Part shown: piece by piece, positions 45,001 to 54,715 of the stretch
Numbering within the stretch: position 1 is the first letter of the stretch
Layout of the letters: each line of letters starts with the position of its first letter
From: Ignavibacteriae bacterium HGW-Ignavibacteriae-1
GTDB lineage: Bacteria > Bacteroidota > Ignavibacteria > Kapaibacteriales > UBA2268
DNA length: 64,000 bases
Assembly: GCA_002839825.1 (NCBI GenBank)
Contig: PGYU01000013.1
Span: 1-64,000, forward strand
Direction: 5' to 3'
The notes under the pieces: generated by a model
What the model saw: only the letters and a program-made list of their open reading frames with translations
Told to the model about the DNA's origin: nothing
The model's database searches: none
Translations under genes and position numbers: made by a program

Positions 45001-48000
45001 TATACACTTTATCGTCAAGCGTTGAGTTCCGCAATTGTTCAGAATTTTGTTGTGGATACATCTGCGATTGACAGCATTAAAAAGTACAGAAATATAGTTC
45101 GTTCTTTAGAGCCACAACTCCAAACAGCCAAAATTCAGTTGGAACAAACTTATGATGCTTATAATCAAGCTTTGGAAAATGATTCGACAACAATAGCACA
45201 GATTTTACAAGCACAAAAAGACCTCAAGGACTCGATTACAGCTCGAGAACAACGCTTGGCAAAGGTGGAAACCGAATTACGCGATACCGTAAGCAACCGA
45301 GAAGAGAAATTCACCAATAAACGCGTCGAATTTGTTGACCGGAAAGCCTTCCATGAGGAATTTCGCCAAATGACTATAATTGATATATCACGCCTGAGTG
45401 ATACTGTCCAAGTGAAAATATCGGATTCGACTGTGTGCATTACGGAGATAATCAAAATCCAAAGTGATAGCACTATAATCGAGAGCGATATTAAAATTCA
45501 AGAAGAATTGCTCAAAACGCTTCAAGATATTCTTGCACTCGATTCGAATGACATCAAAAAAGAAATTGATGATATGATAAGCAAACTCGAAGACGAAATC
45601 AAAGCCTTAGAAGACAAACTTAAAGCACTGAAAGACAGTTTAAATGTGAGTTTTGCAGGTACGAAAACTGCAACCGGTCCTAAAGTCTATTATATCCCGC
45701 CACCCTTGGAAGATATAATGAAAGATAAAGCGAGATTTGAAGAACTAAAAGATTCAGTTGCCAAAGCCGAAACAGACTTATTATTGGCAAAAGCCGAAAA
45801 AGAAGCAGGGCAAAAACAATTAGCGAGAATGTTAGAGAGAATTGGGCGCTCATTAATTCAATATGTTAATGCTGAGGAAAAAATCAGCGAGCTGGAAGAT
45901 GCGAAAAATGAGGCAGAGGATAAACTCGGCGAAGAAGACGAAGAATCCAAAGAATATGGCGAAAGATTAGACGGAATCCGCCAAACTGCCGAATCTGCTA
46001 AAAATACATCCGAGCAAAGACTAAATGATTTGGACCCTGACAAAATCAAGAGTGAGCTTGTTGTTATCAATCAGGACATCGTGACCAAGAAAGTTGACGT
46101 TGCCGACGCACTCAATGATTTCAATGATTCATACCTTGATTTAATAGACAAATCCTCCAATCTCGGTCAGTATAGAAAACAATTACAAGCACTGACAAAA
46201 CAATATGAGTCTACGCTTGACCGTGCAAATGAATTAAAAACAGCACTCACTCAATCACAAAACGAAGTTGCCCGTATGCGAGCTTTGAATGATTATGCAA
46301 GGACTCAATGGGCGAATGCTGATTTGGATAAAAATGAACAAGCATATCAAAACCAACAAGACAAAATTCAGCTTTTGGTAACGGCAATTCAAGTATTGCT
46401 CCAAAATCATAACAGCACTACTAATCAACAATCAGACGCCGAAGATGAGTTTATGGAGAAAATCGGCAAAGTAGCCGAAAAAATGGAAGAATTAAGTGAT
46501 TTATTTGATAATTATTTCGAAAAATGGAATGAATATCAGGCAGAAAAGCTGCAAGTCGCACATTGGAAAGTAACTAAAGTCAAAGCTGAAGACCTCGAAG
46601 GCAAAGTAGATGATGCCGAAACCAAACTCAACCAAATGATAAAAACTGATAGCCTTGATAAGCAATTCGACGTCACAAAAGTAGATGATGAACTGAGGAA
46701 ATATCAAGACGCAAAATCAAATGCTGATTCGGCTATTGCCGAAATCGTAAGAAAAGGCAAGGATTTGCTCGATGAATTAGATAAGAAAATTGAAGAAGCC
46801 GAAGATAAAGTTGTTGAGAAAAAGGAGGATTTACGCAAATTTTTATTAAATGAATTTAACACCGTTGACCTCGTCGTTCAGCTCAAAGTAACTGTAGATG
46901 ATGATGTAGTTGACGGATTTCGTTATGACGACAGCCAAAAAATCAAGTCAAAAGAACTTAGATATATGTCCAAGCGTGTGCCGGAATTCGCCAATGAATA
47001 CCCCGAAGTATCGCCTCCGCCTATTGACTTAATGGCGGGAGAATGTATGGTGAAATATAATTTCGATAAAGACCCCCCAATCACAGCTACCGACCCGAGC
47101 TTCTACAGAAAAGAACCTCGCACAATTGCACTTGTTTACAAAAATGGCGAGCCGCTTTGGCCCGAATGGCCCGTAATTGAAAACTCTGCTCCTACATTGT
47201 CTAAAGATATTGTGATTATGGCAGGGAATGCCCAAGATACTGATGATTTCTCTATTACCTGCGGCACTGATTGCGATACAAAACCCCTCAAAAGCGGAAT
47301 TATTGAATTGCCGCAATACATTTGGCGAGGTAATGGCAAATATTATCAGATTAACACGGCAAATTTAGAACATCAAGTCCTTGCTTTTTGGGAGCCGCCG
47401 GATGTGCCTCAACCATTTTGTGAAAAAGATTTCGAGGTAGTCAATGACTTCCGGGCAGCTCGGAAGGGACCCGATGACGATGTCTTGGACAAAAAGACTA
47501 AACCCCTGATTGTTCCCGGTGTGTTGATTGAAGTACCCGAAAAGATGATTGGTTGGTCCGAAAAGAAAGATTCAATCAAGGCAAGAGTTGTTAAAGGTGA
47601 CCACACCGGGCTTGCGGGAGAAAAAATCGAATACTCTGTCAAACTGCTCGTGGGTCGCTCAGAAGATTACGGATTTCCAACTGATTCTGTCAAAGTCGTT
47701 ACAACTGATGGTGACGGATACGCACCAATTGAATTCAACTTCGGCAAAGGATTTGCAAAATTTGAAATCAAAGTGAAATGGTTCCGAAAAGATACTTGCG
47801 AAATTAAAACAATTGAAGTCGAATCCCCACTCAAGATTCAAATGCTCCGATTTGCTTCGGGATTGAGCAAAGAAGCTTTAGATGGCGCCATGAAAATATG
47901 GGATGGCGCATCTGTTCAAGACATTGCCGGCACGATGAGCACTGATGACGAAAAGAGAATTTACGGAATTGCAGGTTTGTTCGATAATTATCCGAATTTT

Positions 48001-50505
48001 ATCAACGAAGAGTATATAAATTACGAACTTGATGACCCGAAACTCGCTGTTGACCCTGATTCTGTCGAAACCTCATTATTCGGCATTGCCGTCACCTATA
48101 TAGATGGCGATGTCCCCGAAAATGCAAAATTGGAGTTGACTGCACGTTGCGAAGAAGTTTTCGAACCCATTGCTGACCCATATGAAGATTCGATGGAGCT
48201 AAATACCACAAAAGAAGACAGATTCAAAATCGGCATTGATAAGTCAATTTTTACCGTTGTGATGGATGAACCATTCACAGTTGGCGAATTGATAAGCGGA
48301 ACGGGAAAACTTGAAATCGCTCCGGGCGGGCTTAATCCGGCATTTTTGACTCAACTTCTGAACATTGTTTTAGTCGCTGACGATATTTTCGTCGAAAATG
48401 AAGGGCAAGACATTGTAGCTCAATCCGGCAGAGTAATTTGGGAAGCCCCTGACGGCTTATCGGCGGATTTGCCGGGCTTCACATTTACATTAGATTCGCT
48501 GTCTTTGCGGGCGAAGCAAGCTGCTCAAATGGGTGGAAAAATTTCCAGTTCCAGCGACAAATTGCCTCACCCTGTTGGATTTGACGCTGAATTATATTCT
48601 GACGGTGAATTTTTCGGCAATGTTTATAATTTACCGGAAATAAATATTTCATCTTTCCGGCTAAACCAAGGAACTTCACTCGCAATTGATTGGTCGAGCA
48701 CTCGTTCTGTTGCCGGATTTAACAACAGCTTCAAGGGTATCGTAATCCGAACTGCAACTCTCGAGTTTCCCAATGTTTTCTCTCGAGAAAATTCACCCGA
48801 TAAAATGGCTCTTATTGTTGACAATTTTGGAATTTCAAGAGAGGGTGTTCAAGGCACAATTGCACTAAAAGGTGAGGTGACGGGCGGATTTGCAGGTTTT
48901 GAAATGACTTTGGAGCAAATCGCACTCGAATTCGAAATGGGTAAATTAAATCCCAAAACAATCACGCTCGAAGGTAATCTCACACCACCCTCAAACATTG
49001 TAGATGGTACAATTGCATTCAAAATCACCAAATCCGGCGATGATTGGATTGGCGAGATGACTACTAAGGGTGAAATTCTCGTCCCTTCAATCGGATTGAC
49101 GATTGCCTTAAATGACGGCACTAAGGCTGAATGGAATACTGCCAAAGAAGAAGGCTCATTGCTCGTCAACGGCATGTTTAAGTCCCGATTTACAGGGGAA
49201 ATTAATTTAGAAAATCTGAAAATCACGTCCGGTGGAGAGATAGATGCTGATGCTGTCCGTGTGAAAACTGACGCTGCTCTTGTTATTCGCGGATTCAATC
49301 TCAATCTCGATGAAGTAGCTTTAGTTCGAGTTTCCGGGGAAGGCTCTACATCTCAGTATGCTATCGAAGTGTCCGGTGGATTTGGCTTCCCGAGCATTCC
49401 GGTCAAGAAAATCGAAGGCAAATTAATCGTCAGCCCGGGATTGAAAATCGCAGTCGAAGTTTCTGATGCGGAAATTTCATTCGAGTACGGTCCCGTCGAA
49501 TTTAGCGGCAAAGTACAATTTGGAAATAATTATTTCAAGGGTGATTTTGATGTCGGGCTTAAGCAACCCAAATTTGGGCTAAAATGTTCTTTCATAATTG
49601 GTACTCAGGAAATCGATTCCGTTAATTATTACACTTATTGGTATGCAGAAATGCAACTTGCGCTCGGTCCAACAGGTATTCCACTTGGTAGCACAGGGCT
49701 TGCTATCACAAGGATTGGCGGTGGAGTGGGTTGGAATTACGACCCGCCAGTTGGTTCGCAGGAAGGTGCGCCGCGCAATACTGACGGATTCGCATTCAAG
49801 GCTCTGATTGGCATCGGTACTGTGCCCGGAGGTAAATTCCTGAATAGTCTCTTCACGATGGTCTATACTCCATCTAAGTTTTCGCTCGGTGGCAAATTAT
49901 GGTTACTCGAACAAGAGGATAATATATATGGCGAAGGTGTTTTGAATCTTTATTTTGACACTCAATCACCAAATGCTATTGATGGTTTCGTAAAAAGCTT
50001 TGTGGGAATTCCCGACGCAGAAGGAAAAATTATTCGTTTAGACGTCAAAATTAATTATAAAATAACTCGCGGCGGCAGTATTAGCGTAGAAAGCGAAACA
50101 CTCAATGGTGCTGTTTTGGATTTACTGAAAGCCGAAGGAACTGTTGTAATTAACGAAAATATTATTGATTTGAACGGACGAATATTTCTCGAATTCTACA
50201 ATGATGATATTAGCGTTGCCGGAGTTTTGACCTTAATTGTTGATTTCAAAGCCGAAGCATCAGGCTCATTCAAATATTTAGTGAAACAAACGCGGCTATT
50301 CGCAGGCGTGAAATTTGAAGGACATATTGACATCAATCTCGATACTCCATTTGGTGTTGCCGATATATTATCAGCTCAAGCGGAAGTGAATATGCAATTA
50401 GACGCTCGCCCAAGTCGAATCGAAGCGCGCGGTTTTGCATTTTTCTCCTATAGTGCATGGATTTATAGCGGCAATGCAAAAGTAGATTTTGGTTTTACAA
50501 TTTAA
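42025..50505 (+). CDS. Giant 2826-residue envelope protein: TANFOR-like start, long coiled coil, beta-rich end
   Basis: After a signal peptide (to about residue 21, SSFGQ), residues about 22-155 resemble the N-terminal domain labelled TANFOR in Bacteroidota proteins (SPYLSDW, MIITNSSSDQFFV, LPANNYTICVQLLD), then an Fn3-like segment (about 180-275). A Cys-containing region and a Gly/Glu-rich linker (EGEIEGEGEGGGG) lead to a coiled-coil region of about 920 residues (about 690-1610), broken near 1211-1235 by a Pro-rich piece (KVYYIPPPLEDI). A Big/invasin-like domain (GLAGEKIEYSV, about 1840-1930) follows, then a repetitive beta-strand region to the end (FGFTI). No T9SS sorting domain is seen. 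AAGGGAG precedes the ATG. It may be a fibre, scaffold or envelope-spanning protein; the role is unknown. Confidence 0.75.
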   Translation: MRKILPISLLLLASIFTSSFGQLNVQLAISPNPSPYLSDWQERRETATMIITNSSSDQFFVKLHTRIYQGGFSDGEIQAQTITERMPVMFIEPGVTVLDATELIPYESMEFYGHVNEVVIRTGKLPANNYTICVQLLDAELNEPLTQDQCRQFFITDYQGPMLLLPENLSELKPESVSNIIFRWTPVVPQPFEPVTYTVAVFEVLPGQSPDMAFQANFPILTKEAMNTNFTLWTPDFDYPQTGMQYIWSVRALDSRGNPLGQNDGWAEPFIFNVIERSSGFGGNCSCEDVKKTIETRDCKSCYSIEVAGLPIDINCGVPIYLSEVNSLVTVKSDFPVDCGEHSWLLTGTVFKPNPEYLTTDANASKYITEQIEIPLSNTNTANFESFGWGKFELIHSINGLTISRFPFFSDEPPSDEVPIAKGGHFIKIVSPQDACVGSVISEVVDGMVTITWESTGEFVDFEVVILENPCGRYRYPVPSKVPAIKVPAMSRVPYEGEIEGEGEGGGGVVREVHKEKVTGRETRSDWSTTNSVVVPLAEFLDGGDAFIVQIEGNATSTNGEFFMVYSEPICSRYRPLDSDGVPVETTPCYPPSHPENACMPNVKTLPGSEISLGVYSEDLKLFEYPRAVAMTADAVDWDMVEVQCNPNEDCPETRSMEQFAVRDFVSPTQYKWELIGKGSLNDPFDVGNISQLTNDINDIVKKIAELKERIDSLNRAKDLRVSTLKTQQENAEKQITITDSTIKILRDSLITITRTLTEKRDSLTIIINERIVLSDRIISKRDSVDGVILDSISYYDELLLNKPSSYELGLYDEIADARDEVDDANKDLRQSQTDLADEAKRLQDEIIQASDAVKTQQDVVNNINNQIEGNQQRVIFFERQAYKLFGQFATVARNYMRERDQYRRSMSNFIIQNFDFGSDIHDTLTNIFQFADNVAEDIIGSTNQQYRMTRLAIFDSLNVSFANVADDSCRAKSDSLRRALCSSSLTFVSSSYTLYRQALSSAIVQNFVVDTSAIDSIKKYRNIVRSLEPQLQTAKIQLEQTYDAYNQALENDSTTIAQILQAQKDLKDSITAREQRLAKVETELRDTVSNREEKFTNKRVEFVDRKAFHEEFRQMTIIDISRLSDTVQVKISDSTVCITEIIKIQSDSTIIESDIKIQEELLKTLQDILALDSNDIKKEIDDMISKLEDEIKALEDKLKALKDSLNVSFAGTKTATGPKVYYIPPPLEDIMKDKARFEELKDSVAKAETDLLLAKAEKEAGQKQLARMLERIGRSLIQYVNAEEKISELEDAKNEAEDKLGEEDEESKEYGERLDGIRQTAESAKNTSEQRLNDLDPDKIKSELVVINQDIVTKKVDVADALNDFNDSYLDLIDKSSNLGQYRKQLQALTKQYESTLDRANELKTALTQSQNEVARMRALNDYARTQWANADLDKNEQAYQNQQDKIQLLVTAIQVLLQNHNSTTNQQSDAEDEFMEKIGKVAEKMEELSDLFDNYFEKWNEYQAEKLQVAHWKVTKVKAEDLEGKVDDAETKLNQMIKTDSLDKQFDVTKVDDELRKYQDAKSNADSAIAEIVRKGKDLLDELDKKIEEAEDKVVEKKEDLRKFLLNEFNTVDLVVQLKVTVDDDVVDGFRYDDSQKIKSKELRYMSKRVPEFANEYPEVSPPPIDLMAGECMVKYNFDKDPPITATDPSFYRKEPRTIALVYKNGEPLWPEWPVIENSAPTLSKDIVIMAGNAQDTDDFSITCGTDCDTKPLKSGIIELPQYIWRGNGKYYQINTANLEHQVLAFWEPPDVPQPFCEKDFEVVNDFRAARKGPDDDVLDKKTKPLIVPGVLIEVPEKMIGWSEKKDSIKARVVKGDHTGLAGEKIEYSVKLLVGRSEDYGFPTDSVKVVTTDGDGYAPIEFNFGKGFAKFEIKVKWFRKDTCEIKTIEVESPLKIQMLRFASGLSKEALDGAMKIWDGASVQDIAGTMSTDDEKRIYGIAGLFDNYPNFINEEYINYELDDPKLAVDPDSVETSLFGIAVTYIDGDVPENAKLELTARCEEVFEPIADPYEDSMELNTTKEDRFKIGIDKSIFTVVMDEPFTVGELISGTGKLEIAPGGLNPAFLTQLLNIVLVADDIFVENEGQDIVAQSGRVIWEAPDGLSADLPGFTFTLDSLSLRAKQAAQMGGKISSSSDKLPHPVGFDAELYSDGEFFGNVYNLPEINISSFRLNQGTSLAIDWSSTRSVAGFNNSFKGIVIRTATLEFPNVFSRENSPDKMALIVDNFGISREGVQGTIALKGEVTGGFAGFEMTLEQIALEFEMGKLNPKTITLEGNLTPPSNIVDGTIAFKITKSGDDWIGEMTTKGEILVPSIGLTIALNDGTKAEWNTAKEEGSLLVNGMFKSRFTGEINLENLKITSGGEIDADAVRVKTDAALVIRGFNLNLDEVALVRVSGEGSTSQYAIEVSGGFGFPSIPVKKIEGKLIVSPGLKIAVEVSDAEISFEYGPVEFSGKVQFGNNYFKGDFDVGLKQPKFGLKCSFIIGTQEIDSVNYYTYWYAEMQLALGPTGIPLGSTGLAITRIGGGVGWNYDPPVGSQEGAPRNTDGFAFKALIGIGTVPGGKFLNSLFTMVYTPSKFSLGGKLWLLEQEDNIYGEGVLNLYFDTQSPNAIDGFVKSFVGIPDAEGKIIRLDVKINYKITRGGSISVESETLNGAVLDLLKAEGTVVINENIIDLNGRIFLEFYNDDISVAGVLTLIVDFKAEASGSFKYLVKQTRLFAGVKFEGHIDINLDTPFGVADILSAQAEVNMQLDARPSRIEARGFAFFSYSAWIYSGNAKVDFGFTI

Positions 50506-50523
50506 TTAATTCGGATAAAAATA

Positions 50524-52545
50524 ATGAAAAAAATAATTTTTATATTTCTATTTTATTCAATTGCAATTTATTCGCAAGACCCTGCGTATTTAATTTTTCG
50601 AAATTCAGGAAATGTTTATTTAAAATGGGAATATTTGCGAGATAATAATCATGAGCATTTCAATATTTATCGTCAATATGAAAATAGCGACACATGGGAA
50701 CAAATAAATCAAAAACCACTTAAATTAATTACGGATATTGACGAAATTGTTTATATTGGCGGCGAATATTACGGCTCTATTTATTTATCTTTAATGGGCG
50801 TCAAACGCGAAAAACGAGATATTACGAAAGCTGATATCATCGCTTGGCAAAATAATGCTGAAGCGTATTCCATGTTGAACGCATTGTCAGTCACTCAGCC
50901 GCTGATTTCCGAGCTAACCGGAACTTCATTTCTCGACGTGCCCCAATCCGGTGCACGAGTGCGATATAAAATTAATTCCATGAGAGCGGCAGATGAATTG
51001 CATTATATCACAAGCGAATTTATTGACCCGAAAATTGATGATATTGTGCCCACGCCGGACGATATTTCAATCAATCCGTTAAATAATTCCGCAAATATTA
51101 TATGGTCACGAAATTTAGACGTATTGCAATCGGGGCGTGCTGTTAATTTTAATATTTATCGTGCTGATAATATTACCGGTCCATATTTAATTGTAAATTT
51201 TGCTGATATGTTCCAAGGGATTTTAACAAGCGAAGAAGTCGAAATTGATACTAATTATTTTAATTTTTTAGATGCAAATTTAATTAACGGAAAAACTTAT
51301 TATTATTATTTAACGGGAGTTAATACTTTTGGATTTGAAAGCCAACGCAGTTCAGTTTATGAAGTAGTTCCGTCGGATAATCGCGTACCTATGTCGCCCG
51401 GCGATATTACAATTAATGAATTCGGTGGCAGACTTAAATTATCATGGAGAAATATATCTCGTGTCAGACCAATAGGTTACGAAATATTCAAATCAATTGG
51501 CGATACTGACAATTTCGTAAAAGTATTTCCGACTTTGGACGTTCAATATGATCCCGAAATTACAACTTGGACTGATGCTGATGTTCGTGAAGGCGAATTC
51601 TACAGTTATTATCTCGTAGCAATTGGTCAAACCGGGGTTCGAAGCGAGACTTCAGATACTCTCACTTTTATCATTGATGATTATATTCCACCTTCTGCAC
51701 CGGTAGGCGTTGTGGCAGTCGGAGATACGGGTGCTATCAAGCTGAGTTGGGAGGCTAATACCGAACATGATTTGCTCGGCTATCAAATTGAACGCTCATC
51801 AGATTCGAGATTTGCTACACGCTTTTTGGTAAACGAAAAGCCAATTACGGGAACTGAATTTATTGACACCGTGCGCCGCGAATCCCAAAGCGATATTGCA
51901 TATTTTGTTTACGCGCTCGACAAAAGCTACAACCGTTCACTTCCATCAGAGCGAGTCATAGTGCGGGTGATAGATGTCGTGCCGCCCTTGACACCCGAAA
52001 TGACAAGCATTTACGAAGAGGGCGATAGTTATTTCGTCAATTGGACAAAATCCCCCGATAGTGACTTGAAAGCCTATCGTTTGTATCTTTCAATCGGCGA
52101 TTCGAGCAATTTCATACTCAAGACCGAAACTAATTCTCTTACATTTTCTGACCGAATCAGCGAACGCAAAGAGCATTATTTCAAAGTCTCCGCCGTTGAT
52201 TTGTCCGGCAATGAATCTCCTTTTTCACGAATCAGACGGCTCGAAATTGAGGACGAAGCTCCCCGACCACCGGATTCAGTACAAGTAGTTCAAGAAGAAA
52301 AATATGTCAATATCGAATGGAAAGCGCCCGAAGACGAGCGTGTAGTGGGCTTCTTCATTCAGCGAAATTATGTCGAAAAAGGTAGCCCGATGGTTGATTT
52401 GGCTGTCTTGAAAGCTGATAAGAGCAGATTTATGGATTGGGATGTCGATATTAATCGCGAATGTACCTATTATATCTACTCTCGCGACGAAAAATGGCGT
52501 TTGAGCAAACCGGTGGTGATAAATTATGTACCCAATTCAAAATAA
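50524..52545 (+). CDS. Exported protein with about five fibronectin type III domains
   Basis: A 673-residue exported protein with signal peptide FIFLFYSIAIYSQ (residues 5-17). After an N-terminal beta domain (YLIFRNSGNVYLKWEY), Fn3-type repeats begin near residues 180, 290, 388, 488 and 580, each with a P-rich join and the Trp/Tyr core (LKLSWRNISRVRPIGYEIF, IKLSWEANTEHDLLGYQIE, YFVNWTKSPDSDLKAYRLY, VNIEWKAPEDERVVGFFIQ). No C-terminal sorting domain or lipobox. It begins 18 bases after the giant gene and likely works with it. Codons look AT-richer in its first third than in its last third. Confidence 0.8.
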   Translation: MKKIIFIFLFYSIAIYSQDPAYLIFRNSGNVYLKWEYLRDNNHEHFNIYRQYENSDTWEQINQKPLKLITDIDEIVYIGGEYYGSIYLSLMGVKREKRDITKADIIAWQNNAEAYSMLNALSVTQPLISELTGTSFLDVPQSGARVRYKINSMRAADELHYITSEFIDPKIDDIVPTPDDISINPLNNSANIIWSRNLDVLQSGRAVNFNIYRADNITGPYLIVNFADMFQGILTSEEVEIDTNYFNFLDANLINGKTYYYYLTGVNTFGFESQRSSVYEVVPSDNRVPMSPGDITINEFGGRLKLSWRNISRVRPIGYEIFKSIGDTDNFVKVFPTLDVQYDPEITTWTDADVREGEFYSYYLVAIGQTGVRSETSDTLTFIIDDYIPPSAPVGVVAVGDTGAIKLSWEANTEHDLLGYQIERSSDSRFATRFLVNEKPITGTEFIDTVRRESQSDIAYFVYALDKSYNRSLPSERVIVRVIDVVPPLTPEMTSIYEEGDSYFVNWTKSPDSDLKAYRLYLSIGDSSNFILKTETNSLTFSDRISERKEHYFKVSAVDLSGNESPFSRIRRLEIEDEAPRPPDSVQVVQEEKYVNIEWKAPEDERVVGFFIQRNYVEKGSPMVDLAVLKADKSRFMDWDVDINRECTYYIYSRDEKWRLSKPVVINYVPNSK

Positions 52546-52634
52546 TTCACAATAAATTGCTATTATATGGGAAATCTTTCATATATTGTGATTTGAATAA
52601 CAATATTATTTGAAAAATAAAATTGAGAATGTAA

Positions 52635-54692
52635 ATGATAGTAAATGAATTGATTGCTCCTAAGAGCATAGTGATAATTGGGGCTTCGAACGATGTTGAA
52701 AAGCCGGGTGGTAAGATACTGAAAAATATTATTGATGGCGGCTTCCGAGGGAAATTGTCCGCTGTCAATCCAAAAGAGGAAATCGTGCAAGGTGTGCGGT
52801 GCTTCAAGGATGTCGCTGAAATTGACAATGTCGAATTGGCTATTTTGGCTATCCCTGCGAAATTTTGCCTCCCAACCATAGAAACCCTTGCCAAATCCAA
52901 GGGTACGAAGGCTTTCATAATTTTGTCAGCAGGATTTAGCGAGTTTGGCGAATCGGGCAAAAAGCTCGAACAACAAATCGTCAAAGTGGTTGAAAGCGTG
53001 GGTGGAACTCTAATCGGACCGAATTGTATCGGTGTGATGACTCCTCATTACAAGGGCGTTTTCGCAGGATTAGTCCCGCAACTCAGCAACAGAGGTTGCG
53101 ATTTGGTTTCGGCTTCGGGGGCTACGATTGCTTTCATACTCGAAATGGCAGTTCCACGCGGCTTGATGTACAATAGCATCCTCTCTGTCGGTAATAGCGC
53201 CCAAATCGGGGTAGAGGAGATTCTCGAATATTGGGACGAAACATACGACGAAAAAACCAGTGCCAGAGTGAAGCTATTCTACCTTGAGCAAATCAAAAAG
53301 CCCGAAAAGCTATTGAAGCACTGCCGCTCCTTGATTATGAAGGGTTGCAGAATTGCTGCTATCAAAGCAGGAACGACCGAAGCCGGCTCACGTGCCGTGT
53401 CCTCGCATACCGGTGCTTTGGCAGGTTCTGATGCAGCGGTTGATGCCTTGTTCCGCAAAGCCGGAGTGGTGCGTTGCTTCTCGCGTCAAGAGCTTTTCTA
53501 TGTCGGCGGAGTATTGTTGCACAAGCAATTGGAAGGTCCCAACATTGCCGTTATTACCCATGCAGGAGGCTCCGGAGTGATGCTGACTGACTCTTTAGCT
53601 AAAGGTGGTTTGGACATCCCCAAGATTGAAGGTCCGGCAGCTGATGAACTTTTAGCCCAACTTTATCATGGCTCGTCGGTTTCAAATCCGATTGACTTCC
53701 TCGCAACCGGAACAGCCGACCAACTCGGCACGATTCTGGAATACGTTGATAGAGAGTTTGATAATATTGATGGCTCTGTCGTGATATTCGGGACTACGGG
53801 AATGTTCGACGTAACGGGTGTTTACGATGTGCTTCACGAGAAAATGAAATGGTGCAAAAAGCCGATTTACCCTTGTTTGCCATCAGTTGTCCAAGCCGAA
53901 AAAGCGGTCAAGCACTTTTTGTCGCTCGGCAGAGTGGACTTTACCGATGAAGTCGCTATTGGCAATGCACTCACCAAAGTCTATCACACACCGAAACCTG
54001 CAAAAGAATTCGATTTGCCGACAATTGACGTCGCGACTATTCGCCAAATTATCGAATCAAGCGATTCCGGCTATCTTAGCCCCGATAAAATCCAAACTTT
54101 GCTCGATGCATCGGGGATTCCGCGCGTACCGGAAAAATTGGCAAATACTGCCGAATTAGCCGTGCAATACGCCGAAGAATTGGGCTATCCAATCGTGATG
54201 AAAGTTGTTGGACCCGTGCACAAGACGGACGTCGGCGGAGTTGTGCTCAATATCCGTCACCCCGACATTATCCGCAAAGAATTTGACAGAATGATTGAAA
54301 TCAAAGATTGCACAAGCGTCTTGCTCCAACCAATGTTCAACGGCACCGAGCTATTCGTAGGGGCAATGAAAGAACCCGACTTCGGGCATATCATTTTGCT
54401 TGGTCTCGGCGGAATATTCATCGAAGTGCTGAAAGATGTCGCTTCGGGCTTGGCTCCAATCAGCAAAGAGGAAGCGCTGAAAATGATGAGCGAACTGAAA
54501 TCATACAAACTCATCGAAGGTGTGCGGAAGCGCGAAGGTGTAAACAAGGAAATCTGGGCTGATATTATTGAGCGGCTCAGTGCTTTACTCGCAGCCGCAC
54601 CCGAAATCATCGAGCTCGACCTGAACCCACTATTAGGCAAATCCGACTCTGTAATCGCAGTTGACGGCAGAATCAGGATAGAACGGGAGTGA
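52635..54692 (+). CDS. ADP-forming acetate/acyl-CoA synthetase, fused alpha and beta parts
   Basis: A 685-residue cytoplasmic enzyme of the NDP-forming acyl-CoA synthetase family, converting acyl-CoA, ADP and phosphate to acid, CoA and ATP or the reverse. Domains in order: CoA-binding Rossmann (PKSIVIIGASNDVEKPGGKIL), succinyl-CoA synthetase-like (GPNCIGVMTPHY, and SSHTGALAGSD whose His is the expected phosphohistidine), and ATP-grasp (about 480-685: YPIVMKVVGPVHKTDVGGV, LLQPMFNGTELFVGAMKEPDFG). In this class it often earns ATP from acetyl-CoA during fermentation. An AMP-forming acs is 3.6 kb downstream. The gene stands alone. Confidence 0.9.
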   Translation: MIVNELIAPKSIVIIGASNDVEKPGGKILKNIIDGGFRGKLSAVNPKEEIVQGVRCFKDVAEIDNVELAILAIPAKFCLPTIETLAKSKGTKAFIILSAGFSEFGESGKKLEQQIVKVVESVGGTLIGPNCIGVMTPHYKGVFAGLVPQLSNRGCDLVSASGATIAFILEMAVPRGLMYNSILSVGNSAQIGVEEILEYWDETYDEKTSARVKLFYLEQIKKPEKLLKHCRSLIMKGCRIAAIKAGTTEAGSRAVSSHTGALAGSDAAVDALFRKAGVVRCFSRQELFYVGGVLLHKQLEGPNIAVITHAGGSGVMLTDSLAKGGLDIPKIEGPAADELLAQLYHGSSVSNPIDFLATGTADQLGTILEYVDREFDNIDGSVVIFGTTGMFDVTGVYDVLHEKMKWCKKPIYPCLPSVVQAEKAVKHFLSLGRVDFTDEVAIGNALTKVYHTPKPAKEFDLPTIDVATIRQIIESSDSGYLSPDKIQTLLDASGIPRVPEKLANTAELAVQYAEELGYPIVMKVVGPVHKTDVGGVVLNIRHPDIIRKEFDRMIEIKDCTSVLLQPMFNGTELFVGAMKEPDFGHIILLGLGGIFIEVLKDVASGLAPISKEEALKMMSELKSYKLIEGVRKREGVNKEIWADIIERLSALLAAAPEIIELDLNPLLGKSDSVIAVDGRIRIERE

Positions 54693-54715
54693 GGGGTTTG
54701 TCAAGACATTGATTC

